Shown here piece after piece: positions 6,532-14,949 of a stretch of 31,640 nucleotides of DNA. The notes beneath the pieces are model-generated. The model did not search any database, was not told the origin of the DNA, and saw only the letters and a list, made by a program, of their open reading frames with translations. Both the position numbers and the translations under genes were made by a program. The stretch is from Kuafuiihalomonas sp964473255. Lineage in GTDB: Bacteria; Myxococcota; Kuafuiibacteriia; Kuafuiibacteriales; Kuafuiibacteriaceae. Location: the NCBI GenBank assembly GCA_964473255.1, contig CAYYOT010000060.1, positions 1 through 31,640 of the forward strand, in the 5' to 3' direction. The stretch's first letter is position 1. Every line of letters begins with the position of its first letter.

Positions 6532-8565
6532 ATGAAACTCAATACGGTTTGCACCACCATTGCGGGCCTGGGCCTCGTCGCCCAGACCGCGTCCGCGCAG
6601 GTCAACGACTTTCGCGGCTCTGATACCCTGGCCGAGCAGGTCTTGAACCTGATCGGACCCGACGTTGCCACGCTCGGCACCTGCGAGCTCGACCAGGGCG
6701 CCACGGCCCTCAACCTGACCTATGCCGGCACCGGCTCCTCGAACGGCGAGCGCCGCATGACCGCGGACGGCTCCTTCGCCACCATCGAACAGCGCATCGC
6801 CCCGATGTCGCGCTTTCTCGGCGACCGCGCCTGCCGCGTCAGCGATGGCGCGGACGCCGAAGGCTACGCCCACTCGATCGACGCCCTGTCGATCGTTCGC
6901 GGCACCGTCGGCACCAGCGCCTGCGACCAGGTCATCTTCACCGGCGTCATCACCGTGAACCCCGGTGACGAGAACGCCGACTCCACCGTCGACGTCAGCA
7001 CGTTGGGCGAAGTCGACGACACCGCCCTTCCCCAGGACTACACGATCGGCGGCGGTTCCGGCGCCATCGAGGGTTGGAAGGACGCGACTCGCATCCTCTT
7101 TGGCGGTTTCCACCAGGACGGTGGTGACTCGACCAGCAACCAGAACTGCGACTCGGACGTCCGCCGCGCGCTCGTGAGCGAGTGGGGCAACTACTTCGAG
7201 TCCGGCGGCTGCGCCACGGACGCTTGCGACGGCCTGGCCATCTCGCACGCTTTCCGCCGCGCCGACTTCTCCGGCACCACCGACACCTTCCTGTCGCTGC
7301 TCGGCCTGCCCGACTTCGACGAGTCGCCCTTCTGCAATGGTCAGGAGCTGGACGATTTCGACCCCATCCGCCGCGCTTGCGAGACGGACGACGACATCTG
7401 CCAGAGCATGGGCACGGTGCTCGCCGGCTCGGGCTCGCAGGATGCCTGCACCGACGATGCGGACTGCATCGAGGGCGAGCTCTGCGCCGGCCTCGAGGGC
7501 GGCATCAGCGGCTTCTGCACCGCTAGCGACAACGGCAGCTACGGCCTGGTCGTTCCGATCCTCGTCCCCGAGATCGGCCTCGACATCGAGGACGCGTACA
7601 CGGTCGACACTTCGGGCAACGCGATCACCTGCGACTTCGGCGTTTTCGAGCTGATTCAGGCTCCGCTCGACGACTCGGTCGTCGGTGGCGGCGACGGCCG
7701 CTGCCCGAACGGCAGCTTCCAGTTCGCGGGTAACTGCTTCGCGCCGGCGGAAGACACCGTGGGCAACGGCGATCCGGCCGACTACAACTACGCTTGCCTC
7801 AACGCGGTGGATAACAACTTCTTCGTGGGCCGGCGTCTGCTGACCTCGGACGGCCGCGCGCACAACCTCATCCTGCGCGAGAGCAACGGCACCATCATCG
7901 AGCAGGCCCCTGGCGTGCAGACCCGCAACGCCGCGTACCGCATCCGCACCGACGACTGCCAGGAGCTGTCCTCGACCCTGCAGATCGGCTGCCTGACCGG
8001 CAACGTAGCTTGCTCGGTGGGCTTCGCCGGCCGTGACGCCTTCACCCAGGTCGCCGTCGCCGACGGTCTGGACCTGAACGGCGTTCCGCCGCTGGCTCCG
8101 AACGCTCGAGAGTTCCTCGGTGTGTTCGTGGGTGACGCTTGCACCGTCGACGCCGACTGCACCGCCCAGGGCTCGACTTGTGGGACGGGCAATGTCTGCA
8201 CTTCGCCGGACCCCTACCCGTTCGCGCGCTTCCTCTACCTGAACACGGTGGTGGGCTTCGCAAACATCACGGAGGACCCGTACAACCAGCTCGACCCGCT
8301 GGGCGACGGATTCATCACCACGGATCCGGTTCCGCTCACCGTGGCGGCCGCGGACCAGGAGACCCTGGCCACGTGCTTCTCGGAGCGTCTGACGGTCGAC
8401 GTCAGCGCCACGGCGGCCGGCTTCGTGCTGCTGTCGGACTTCGGCGGTAGCTGCAGCGTCACCACGACGACCCCGTGCAACGCCGACGGCGACTGCCCGG
8501 GCAGCGAGACCTGCGTGACCGATGTCATCACGGCCACGGACTTCGACGAATCCATCTGCCCGTGA
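6532..8565 (+). CDS. Secreted PstS-like (PBP2-fold) protein with C-x-D-x-D-C repeats
   Basis: 677 residues from the ATG at 6532 after GGGAGGAAAG; the longer frame to 6433 would bury the signal peptide. Residues 1-22 are a signal peptide ending ASA. The mature protein opens FRGSDT (27-32), followed by TYAGTGSSNGERRM (64-76), QRIAPMSRFL (88-96), GWKDATRILFGG (181-192) and RRADFSGTTDTF (242-253). These match, in order, the landmarks of phosphate-binding PstS-type proteins: GSxT, the substrate loop, WxD..IF.G and the R..SGT.D.F segment. It is much longer than PstS (about 320-350 residues). It carries insertions such as DACTDDADC near 305-312, DACTVDADC and TPCNADGDC in the last third. There are no pst transport genes nearby, so a surface ligand-binding or structural role is more likely than uptake. 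A strong terminator follows. Confidence 0.75.
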   Translation: MKLNTVCTTIAGLGLVAQTASAQVNDFRGSDTLAEQVLNLIGPDVATLGTCELDQGATALNLTYAGTGSSNGERRMTADGSFATIEQRIAPMSRFLGDRACRVSDGADAEGYAHSIDALSIVRGTVGTSACDQVIFTGVITVNPGDENADSTVDVSTLGEVDDTALPQDYTIGGGSGAIEGWKDATRILFGGFHQDGGDSTSNQNCDSDVRRALVSEWGNYFESGGCATDACDGLAISHAFRRADFSGTTDTFLSLLGLPDFDESPFCNGQELDDFDPIRRACETDDDICQSMGTVLAGSGSQDACTDDADCIEGELCAGLEGGISGFCTASDNGSYGLVVPILVPEIGLDIEDAYTVDTSGNAITCDFGVFELIQAPLDDSVVGGGDGRCPNGSFQFAGNCFAPAEDTVGNGDPADYNYACLNAVDNNFFVGRRLLTSDGRAHNLILRESNGTIIEQAPGVQTRNAAYRIRTDDCQELSSTLQIGCLTGNVACSVGFAGRDAFTQVAVADGLDLNGVPPLAPNAREFLGVFVGDACTVDADCTAQGSTCGTGNVCTSPDPYPFARFLYLNTVVGFANITEDPYNQLDPLGDGFITTDPVPLTVAAADQETLATCFSERLTVDVSATAAGFVLLSDFGGSCSVTTTTPCNADGDCPGSETCVTDVITATDFDESICP

Positions 8566-8617
8566 GATGAGTGAGGCGCCAGCATCCGAGTCGTTCGGCT
8601 CGGTGCCCGGGGCTTGA

Positions 8618-8649
8618 GGGCGGTGTGCTTCGGCGCACCGCCCTTTTTT
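8618..8649 (+). terminator. Rho-independent terminator with UUCG tetraloop
   Basis: GGGCGGTGTGC and GCGCACCGCCC pair over 11 positions with one T-G wobble, around a TTCG loop closed by C-G. Six T follow. It lies 53 bases after the stop of the PstS-like gene and resembles the terminator at 4166-4198. Confidence 0.92.
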
Positions 8650-8940
8650 ATTCCCCCCACTCGCGAATCGCTCGATTCGGGCACCGATGTCAGTGCGTGT
8701 TCGCGCCTGAAGACGTCGGCGACGTTCTCGTGAGCTCCGCTCGAAACGGTGGACCAGCGGACGCCCCTGCCGTATCTGAAAGGTTTGGCTCGGTCTTCGG
8801 TTTCAAGGAGATCGACACAAACGTCGGCTTTGAAATCTCACGACCGTGCGCCCCTCCGCAGTTTGCGCCGTTAGTCCAACCACTCAGAGTTTCAAGGACA
8901 ATAACCGCACCCGACGCTTGCCAACGCCGTATCTGTACCT
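8650..8940. other. Intergenic region, no gene supported
   Basis: Between the terminator and the cytochrome gene I see no convincing open frame. A short perfect hairpin (CGAATC-GCTC-GATTCG, 8664-8679) is present. The region presumably holds the promoter of the downstream gene, but I cannot point to clear -35/-10 boxes. Confidence 0.5.
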
Positions 8941-11900
8941 ATGGTGCCTGCGGTCCGACCGGGGCCATCGAGGGGTTTGAAGAAGTTGAAGACGATTCGG
9001 TATCGGGCGGCTGCGGCCGCCGCTGTGAGTATCTTTGTTTTTGGGGGCTGTAACAGCAGCTCGGATGGGACCGGAGGGGGCGCTGAACGCCCCGACGCTG
9101 GCGCTGCCTCACCTGATGCAAGTCAGCCTGCAGATGCGGGAGCCGGCCAGCCCGACGCGGGGCCCATCGCCGAGCCGTGCCGACCGCCGCAGACGGCTGA
9201 GCCGCTGCCGGCCCGGGCGCCGGTCATGTCGGCCGACGTTACGTCGGAGCCGATCCCGGTGTTCACGCGCGACCTCTTCAACCGATTCAACAACCAGTGC
9301 GGTGGCTGTCATGTCGAGACGGCTCTCGGCGACTTCCAAGTCGACTTCAACACCTTCCCCGAGCTGGTCGACGTCGATTCCGTGGAGCGCATGCTGGAGG
9401 ACGACATGCTCAAGCTCATGCCGCCGCCCCCCCTCGGCGTCCCCGTGTCGGAGCGAGGCGAAGGCGACCCGACCACCGCACTGGCCGCGGACCTCCAGGC
9501 CTGGATCGACGCCGGTCGTCCCCCGTCGGTCCGCTTCGTCGAACCTCCACCGCGCGACGACCTGAGTCCCTTTCTCCTCGCTCCCGAAGTGGGAACGGCG
9601 CTCTCCAACCTCGGAAACTGCGTTCCCGACCGTCGGATCGTCGCGACCGAAGAGGCGCGCATCGCGGAGCTCGACGCGACGTTCGCCACCATGACCGAGT
9701 TGCCCAAGCGTCTCGAGGAGACGGATCTCTTCACGTTCGAGGCCGAGGAGCTCGCTCGACACGGCGTCGTGGCCTATCAGACCGCCTATCCCCTCTGGTC
9801 CGACGACGCGGCCAAGCTCCGCCAGATTCGCTTGCCGGCCGGAGAGACCATCGTCTTCGACCCGGAGACCCAAGAGTTCAGCGTTCCCGCGAACACCCGC
9901 GTCTACAAGACCTTCCTCAAAGAGGTCATCGATGAGACGGGCAACAAAGCCTATCGCAAGATCGAGACCCGCATCATCGTGGCTCGCCCCGACCGCATGC
10001 TGGAGGACGGTTCGCTCGAGCCGACCGCCATCTACGGCACCTACGTCTGGAACGAAGAGGAGACCGAGGCGATCCTCCTGGAGGATCGCCTCCGAAACGG
10101 GGAGCTGTGGGCCGATCGTTTCGTGACCTACTTCACGGACGAACCGGCGGCCGAGGCCGTTTTGGCCACGGGGCGCCCCGACGCCGAGGAGGTGCTGCGG
10201 CGCGATCAGCTCCAGCGAACGTACGCTGTCCCGGCCAAGGAGCGTTGCCTGCAGTGCCACATGGGCGCGCCCAACTTTTTGCTCGGCCTCTCGCCGCTGC
10301 AGCTCAATCTGAAGGACAAAGGCGAAAGCGGCTCGATCGATGAGCGTGGCGCCGACGAGCTCAATCAGCTCCAGCGCCTGATCGACTACGGCCTGATCAC
10401 CGGCATGGCGTCCGCGGACGAGGCGCTGCCGCTGGAGCTCACGCAGGGCGACCGGGTCCCCCGGAACGACTACGAGCTCAAGGCCCAGGGCTACATCCTG
10501 GGCAACTGCGCGCACTGTCACAATCCGCGCGGTTTCCCGTCGGTCGAGAATCCCGAGCTTCGCGACGCTCTCAACTTCCGGCCGGGACCCGAAGGCGGCA
10601 TCTTTCAGTTCCCGCTCGACAAGACGAGCCCTCGCATTCGTCGGGGTGAGCGACTGGACGTCGAGATCCCGTACATCACGCCCTCGCTGCGCGAGATTCC
10701 ACGGTTCGAGAACGGCCCGCACGACAAGTACTTCTTCGACGTCGTGAACGGCGCGAACCAGCGGAACTACATCGATGCCCCGTGGCGGAGCCTCATGTAC
10801 CGGAACGTGGATACGCCCTTCTCCTACTCGGATGACTTCGCCATCTATCCCAAGATGCCGTTCCACGTACCGGGCCACGACTGCCGAGCCCCCATGATCC
10901 TCGGCGAGTGGATGGTGAGCATCCCCTCCAAGCGAAAGTTCCCGCTTCTGTCCCAAGACTCGGAGGACTTCGAGCCGCAGCCCTACACCGAGGTGAAGCC
11001 GGATGACCCGGACTACGGTCTCGCGTTGCTGGAGGCCGAAGGGCGGCTCGCCGTCTACCGCAACGGTGAGCGCTTCGCCGACTTCGACGGCGACGGCACG
11101 CCCGACTTCTGTCCGGATACCCGCGACATCGTCGACGCCAAGGTCTTGGCCGGAGGGAGCACGGCACCGGGTGATGCTACCGCCGCGCCCTCGGTTGCGA
11201 ATCGGATCGGTTCCGGCAACCCGCGCCTGAACCTGCACAAAGACGGCGTGCCCGACCAGCCCCACTGGGCGCCCCTCGACCTGACGGAGGTCGTGGGCGA
11301 CTGGAATCCGCGTCGCACCGACTGGAAGGACTTCTTGGTCCCCGACCCCGCGACCGGCATCCCGCCGTCGGCGGATACGGTGCCCGAAGCCGAGCAGCTG
11401 GTGATCGGTCTGCTCCAGGACGCTCGGCTCACCGAAGAGTTTCGGGCGTTCGCCCTGGAAAAGGTTCCGTTCGGCTTCTGGCAGGAGAAGCCGCAGTGCG
11501 ACCTCTCGGGCGTACCGCGCCTCTCCGAGGTCGAGGATCGCGAGCGAACCCACTGGCTGGAGAAGAACCCCGGTAAGCCCGCGGACAGCCCGGTGTTCAT
11601 GGAGGCCCCAGGTGAAACGGTCTTCAATCAGATCTGTCAGAACTGCCACGGGCGGCTGGCCGACTCCAACGGTCAGCTCGCGTCGACGATCCTCGACATC
11701 ACCGGAGGTGCGACCCGAGTCGCCAACCTCCGCGATGGTCTCTTCGGCCAGGCCGAGCTGATGAGCAACGTCGAGCTCGTCTTCGGGCCGGTCGGTGATG
11801 AAACCCCGGAAGCTACGACCGAGGACTGGGCCGTACGGTACACGGCCTGGATGGCGCTCGGCGGCACGCTGCGCGAGATCCCGACCGCGGTTCTCGAGCT

Positions 11901-12579
11901 CGTGGCCAACGCGAGCGTGATGGGGCGAAACCGCGGCGGCGGCACGTCCAATCGTGTCGAGGACGCCAACATGCTGGAGACGGCCCGCCGACTCTGCCGC
12001 GACGGCGTCCTTCCCGGCGGCTCGCGCTCGGTGCGCATCAACGTCCGTGAAGGCGTCTTCGAGCACAGCAACCTGGCTCGCGGAACGCCCCTCGTGGAAG
12101 CGAACGGGGACGCCGAAATGTGGCAGGCGCTGTGCTCGTTCGGGCAGGACATCCCGGTCCGCGGCGTCACCAGCCCGAACTGGGCGAACCCCGAGCTGAA
12201 TGCGCTCGATGCGAACCCCGGTCGCCTGTACGCGGCTTCGGCCTACCCCAGCGATGCCCCGGTCGGTCGGAGCGGCGGAGGCGTCGAGATCGGCGTCCAG
12301 CCGGACAACGTCCTGCCGTGGTGCCTGGAGCTTCCGAAGAGTGCTTCGGACCGGGAGAACGCGCTCGAGTTCGCCGAAGACAAAGGCCTGCCGGTGTGTC
12401 CCGAAGAGCTGGTGCAGTCGGCCAACCGCTGGTCGCCGGCGCAGCGGGATGCCTTCGCGGCGCAGGGCGCCATCAACGCCGGCATGGCGGTGTACGTGTT
12501 CCTCGAGGCCTTCGCCAACGGCGCAGTCGACGCCACACCGCGCTACAACGAGTGTGAACTGCTCGGCGGCGGCAACTGA
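8941..12579 (+). CDS. Multihaem c-type cytochrome lipoprotein with four CxxCH motifs
   Basis: Up to 1212 residues. The ATG at 8941 has no good ribosome site. A TTG at 8986, preceded by GAGGGG, would give MKTIRYRAAAAAAVSIFVFGGC, a neat lipoprotein signal, and may be the real start. A Pro-Asp-Ala-Gly linker follows (about 49-75). Haem-binding motifs are CGGCH (120), CLQCH (436), CAHCH (523) and CQNCH (899). The central part reads YPLWSDDAAKLRQIRLP, NTRVYKTFLKEV, KIETRIIVA and ERCLQCHMGAPNFLLGLSPLQLN. This pattern is familiar from the SO2930 / HNE_0200 family of di-haem proteins (TIGR03806-like, recalled, not searched). The C-terminal 300 residues with the fourth motif look like an added cytochrome domain. 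It is probably an outer-surface electron carrier or redox enzyme. The helical-repeat gene follows in the same direction after 55 bases. Confidence 0.85.
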   Translation: MVPAVRPGPSRGLKKLKTIRYRAAAAAAVSIFVFGGCNSSSDGTGGGAERPDAGAASPDASQPADAGAGQPDAGPIAEPCRPPQTAEPLPARAPVMSADVTSEPIPVFTRDLFNRFNNQCGGCHVETALGDFQVDFNTFPELVDVDSVERMLEDDMLKLMPPPPLGVPVSERGEGDPTTALAADLQAWIDAGRPPSVRFVEPPPRDDLSPFLLAPEVGTALSNLGNCVPDRRIVATEEARIAELDATFATMTELPKRLEETDLFTFEAEELARHGVVAYQTAYPLWSDDAAKLRQIRLPAGETIVFDPETQEFSVPANTRVYKTFLKEVIDETGNKAYRKIETRIIVARPDRMLEDGSLEPTAIYGTYVWNEEETEAILLEDRLRNGELWADRFVTYFTDEPAAEAVLATGRPDAEEVLRRDQLQRTYAVPAKERCLQCHMGAPNFLLGLSPLQLNLKDKGESGSIDERGADELNQLQRLIDYGLITGMASADEALPLELTQGDRVPRNDYELKAQGYILGNCAHCHNPRGFPSVENPELRDALNFRPGPEGGIFQFPLDKTSPRIRRGERLDVEIPYITPSLREIPRFENGPHDKYFFDVVNGANQRNYIDAPWRSLMYRNVDTPFSYSDDFAIYPKMPFHVPGHDCRAPMILGEWMVSIPSKRKFPLLSQDSEDFEPQPYTEVKPDDPDYGLALLEAEGRLAVYRNGERFADFDGDGTPDFCPDTRDIVDAKVLAGGSTAPGDATAAPSVANRIGSGNPRLNLHKDGVPDQPHWAPLDLTEVVGDWNPRRTDWKDFLVPDPATGIPPSADTVPEAEQLVIGLLQDARLTEEFRAFALEKVPFGFWQEKPQCDLSGVPRLSEVEDRERTHWLEKNPGKPADSPVFMEAPGETVFNQICQNCHGRLADSNGQLASTILDITGGATRVANLRDGLFGQAELMSNVELVFGPVGDETPEATTEDWAVRYTAWMALGGTLREIPTAVLELVANASVMGRNRGGGTSNRVEDANMLETARRLCRDGVLPGGSRSVRINVREGVFEHSNLARGTPLVEANGDAEMWQALCSFGQDIPVRGVTSPNWANPELNALDANPGRLYAASAYPSDAPVGRSGGGVEIGVQPDNVLPWCLELPKSASDRENALEFAEDKGLPVCPEELVQSANRWSPAQRDAFAAQGAINAGMAVYVFLEAFANGAVDATPRYNECELLGGGN

Positions 12580-12634
12580 CGTCGTCACCAAGAAGACACA
12601 TCCACGCGGCCAGCGGGCACGGTAAGGCGAGGCC

Positions 12635-13513
12635 ATGTCTCGTCGTCTTGCCCTCCCGCTGGTCGTCCTCTTTGGCTTCGTCTCGTCTCCGGCAGCGGCC
12701 CTCGACCCTTACAAGTTCAATCCCATCAGCAAAGACTTCGACCCGGAGACTCCGGAGGAGACGATGTGGACCAAGGAGCAGGCGAATCGGGATCCGCTCA
12801 GCTTCTCGTACATTCTTCAGGACTACTCGGTGCTCGCCGACAAATCGCTCAACGAGGGCGACTACCCCACGGCGGTCAAGTACTACCGGGCCTTGGCCAA
12901 AGGGGTCCCCGAAGCGGCCGTCGCGTTCGAGAAGGCCTGCGAGGCATACGAGGGACTGAAGGACTACGAAAATGCTCGAGAGTGGTGTCTGACGGCGCTC
13001 GGCAAGGAGGGCGTGACCGTCGGGACCTACCGCCGCTACATCCAGCTCGTTCTCCTCAAGCCCGAGTTGACGACCGACGAGCTCGAAGAGCTGGACGAGG
13101 TTCTGAATCACATGAAGGCCCAGAAGGCCGACGCTCGGATCGTCCACGAGGCGGACTGCGCGATCGGCATTCGGACGCGGGACGAGCCTCGCCTCGAGCG
13201 CTGCACCGCTGCGCTGACCGAGGTCGCCCCCGATGCTCCCAGCACCCTGGTGAACGAGTGGTACCTCGCGGAGTTTCGCAAAGACCACAGGGCGGCGGTC
13301 GCGGTGCTTGAGCGAGCGTCCGAGGTCGGCATGGATCCAACGGCCCTCGCCAGACTCCAGGAGCTCACGAAGCGCGCCATCGAAGCAGACCGCCCCTGGT
13401 ATCGGCGCTATTGGTGGGTCTTTGCTGGGCTGGCGGTGCTCTTGGCGGGGGCTGCGCTCCTCGGTTTCGCCGGTCGCAGCAAAGATCCTGAAGCCAGCCC
13501 CCAATCCGCCTAG
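12635..13513 (+). CDS. TPR-like helical-repeat protein with C-terminal membrane segment
   Basis: 292 residues with a signal peptide (MSRRLALPLVVLFGFVSSPAAA). The ATG follows AAGGCGAGGCC. Residues about 65-240 are helical with TPR-like spacing: LADKSLNEGDYPTAVKYYRALAKG, then AFEKACEAYEGLKDYENAREWC, and later AEFRKDHRAAVAVLERASEVG. Near the end WYRRYWWVFAGLAVLLAGAALLGF is a membrane span, followed by a short charged tail. The protein is thus exposed to the periplasm and anchored by its C-terminus. It lies 55 bases downstream of the cytochrome gene and may be its assembly or docking partner; that is inference from position. Its stop codon is shared with the convergent gene (CTAG, 13510-13513). 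Confidence 0.8.
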   Translation: MSRRLALPLVVLFGFVSSPAAALDPYKFNPISKDFDPETPEETMWTKEQANRDPLSFSYILQDYSVLADKSLNEGDYPTAVKYYRALAKGVPEAAVAFEKACEAYEGLKDYENAREWCLTALGKEGVTVGTYRRYIQLVLLKPELTTDELEELDEVLNHMKAQKADARIVHEADCAIGIRTRDEPRLERCTAALTEVAPDAPSTLVNEWYLAEFRKDHRAAVAVLERASEVGMDPTALARLQELTKRAIEADRPWYRRYWWVFAGLAVLLAGAALLGFAGRSKDPEASPQSA

Positions 13514-14949
13514 GGCATCGGCCCGGCAACCGATCGCCCGTGGCCGGGGACCTCGAGCGTTCGTCGGTACGCTTCGTCGTCGTAGGCCCGGCTGTGGACG
13601 GAATCGTGGCAGGCGGTGCAGACCTCGACTGATACCTTCCGCCGGATGACCTGGTGCGGGGGCTGGGGGTTTTGAACGTGGAGACTCCCTGGGCCATGGC
13701 AGCTTTCGCATCCGACGCCTTCCCGACCCTCGGGGTGGGTCAACGTCGCGCCGCCCGGCTCGCGGTAGCCAGTGACGTGGCAGCCCACGCAGGTGAGGTC
13801 ATAGTTTCGCCCCCGCTCGCGGAGCGTCGCGTAGGCGGTGCCGTGGCTCGAGCGGACCCACCAGACGTAGGCGGCCGTGTGACAGGCGGCGCAGGGGCGG
13901 GATCCCACGAAGCCGACGCCATCGGGGGAAATCGGTACAGGCGCTTCATCTTCGAACGCCTGCCGGTTGAATCTCGCGATGCGCTCGTCGAGAGCCCGGA
14001 GCTCTTTGTCGACTCTCGGGTCGGCGGGGAGGTCGCGGGTGATGTCGACGAAGCGTGCGCTCAACTCCCAGGCGCCCTCCGTCGGTCGCTCGGCGTCGAC
14101 CACGACCAGCGACCGCCCACGGGACGGAGGGGTGACGATTTTCGGGCCGCCCGCTGGTTGCTCGGCGGGCGGGGGCAGGTTGCTGGCGATGACCAGGTCG
14201 GCGGGGAGGGACGCGGCGGCTCGAGTGCTCCCCGATATCCAGGCCACGCGCAGTGCCTGGGGCGGGGCCCCCTCGAGATAGTCGGTCATGCGGGCGAGCC
14301 GCTCCGGTCCGGATGCATCCCCGGTCATCTCGGCACCTCCAATGACCACATCGACGTCGCCGAGGGTGATGTGAGCTCCGGTCGGGAGCACTTCGAGCGT
14401 CTCGCGGTCCGACAGCTGACCGTCGACCCGAGCGGACGCGTGCCGTGCCTCCGAAGGCGCCGGACTGCCTCGAGCTTTCGCTCCGGCGCCGATGAAGCGG
14501 GCGCGGGCCCGTCTCTTCAGCTCTGCCAGGCCCTTGCCGCCGAAGGCCAAGTCGGCCGGCCCGGGCACGACGAGGTCGACTTCGGCTCGATGCAGGAGAT
14601 CGGCCAGATACTCGGCTCGCCAGCGGGTCTGGGTGCTCGCTTCCGTCGCGGGCTCGAAGAACGTATTGCCCCCGACGACGAACAACGTCGGAGTCGAGGC
14701 CGACTCGGCGAGAAGAAGGGGCGCGATCCGGCTCCAGCCGCCCAAGACCCGCTCGTTGCAGCCGCACGGCTCGAGGGTGCCCTCGAGACCGGATAGGACC
14801 AGGAGTCGCACGCGCGGGACGCGCGGGCTCGCCGGTGGGGACTCTTCGGATGGACGACTGCAGGCGCTCGTTGCCAACAGGGCGCAAGCCGCCGTCGCGC
14901 GAGCGACGCCTCTGGCCGTCCGACGCCAGCCGGTCAGCGGACGGCGCAC
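13510..14949 (-). CDS. Tetrahaem cytochrome c554-like lipoprotein with degenerate metallophosphatase domain
   Basis: 479 residues from a GTG at 14949, which overlaps the end of the upstream gene by 16 bases; no better start precedes the signal peptide. The lipobox region ATSAC puts the anchor at Cys30. Residues 46-340 resemble the 5'-nucleotidase/metallophosphatase module of related cytochromes, including EPCGC (60-64) and GGWSR. The metal ligands appear lost: the DLH-type position reads GLE (54-56), the GD motif reads GGN (93-95), and the GNHE-type position reads GPAD (130-133). Four haem motifs follow: CAACH (353), CVGCH (387), CESCH (414) and CTACH (444). GSRPCAACHTAAYVWW and a late RRTLEVPGHG are typical of cytochrome c554-type domains. 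It is probably an electron-transfer lipoprotein whose N-domain is structural. It is co-transcribed with the DUF4215 lipoprotein upstream. Confidence 0.82.
   Translation of the reverse strand: MRRPLTGWRRTARGVARATAACALLATSACSRPSEESPPASPRVPRVRLLVLSGLEGTLEPCGCNERVLGGWSRIAPLLLAESASTPTLFVVGGNTFFEPATEASTQTRWRAEYLADLLHRAEVDLVVPGPADLAFGGKGLAELKRRARARFIGAGAKARGSPAPSEARHASARVDGQLSDRETLEVLPTGAHITLGDVDVVIGGAEMTGDASGPERLARMTDYLEGAPPQALRVAWISGSTRAAASLPADLVIASNLPPPAEQPAGGPKIVTPPSRGRSLVVVDAERPTEGAWELSARFVDITRDLPADPRVDKELRALDERIARFNRQAFEDEAPVPISPDGVGFVGSRPCAACHTAAYVWWVRSSHGTAYATLRERGRNYDLTCVGCHVTGYREPGGATLTHPEGREGVGCESCHGPGSLHVQNPQPPHQVIRRKVSVEVCTACHDSVHSRAYDDEAYRRTLEVPGHGRSVAGPMP

Noticed and set aside
6532..8565. 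A phosphate ABC-uptake locus
   Set aside because: No pstC, pstA, pstB or phoU gene accompanies the PstS-like protein, which is also far longer than PstS.
8650..8940. A small gene or RNA between the terminator and the cytochrome gene
   Set aside because: The open frame here has no ribosome site or recognisable pattern, and no RNA family fold was evident by eye.
9109..12636. A 1175-codon open frame on the minus strand opposite the cytochrome gene
   Set aside because: Arg/Val/Glu/Asp-rich without motifs, and it lies fully over a gene with four haem motifs. Long antisense frames are expected at this GC content.
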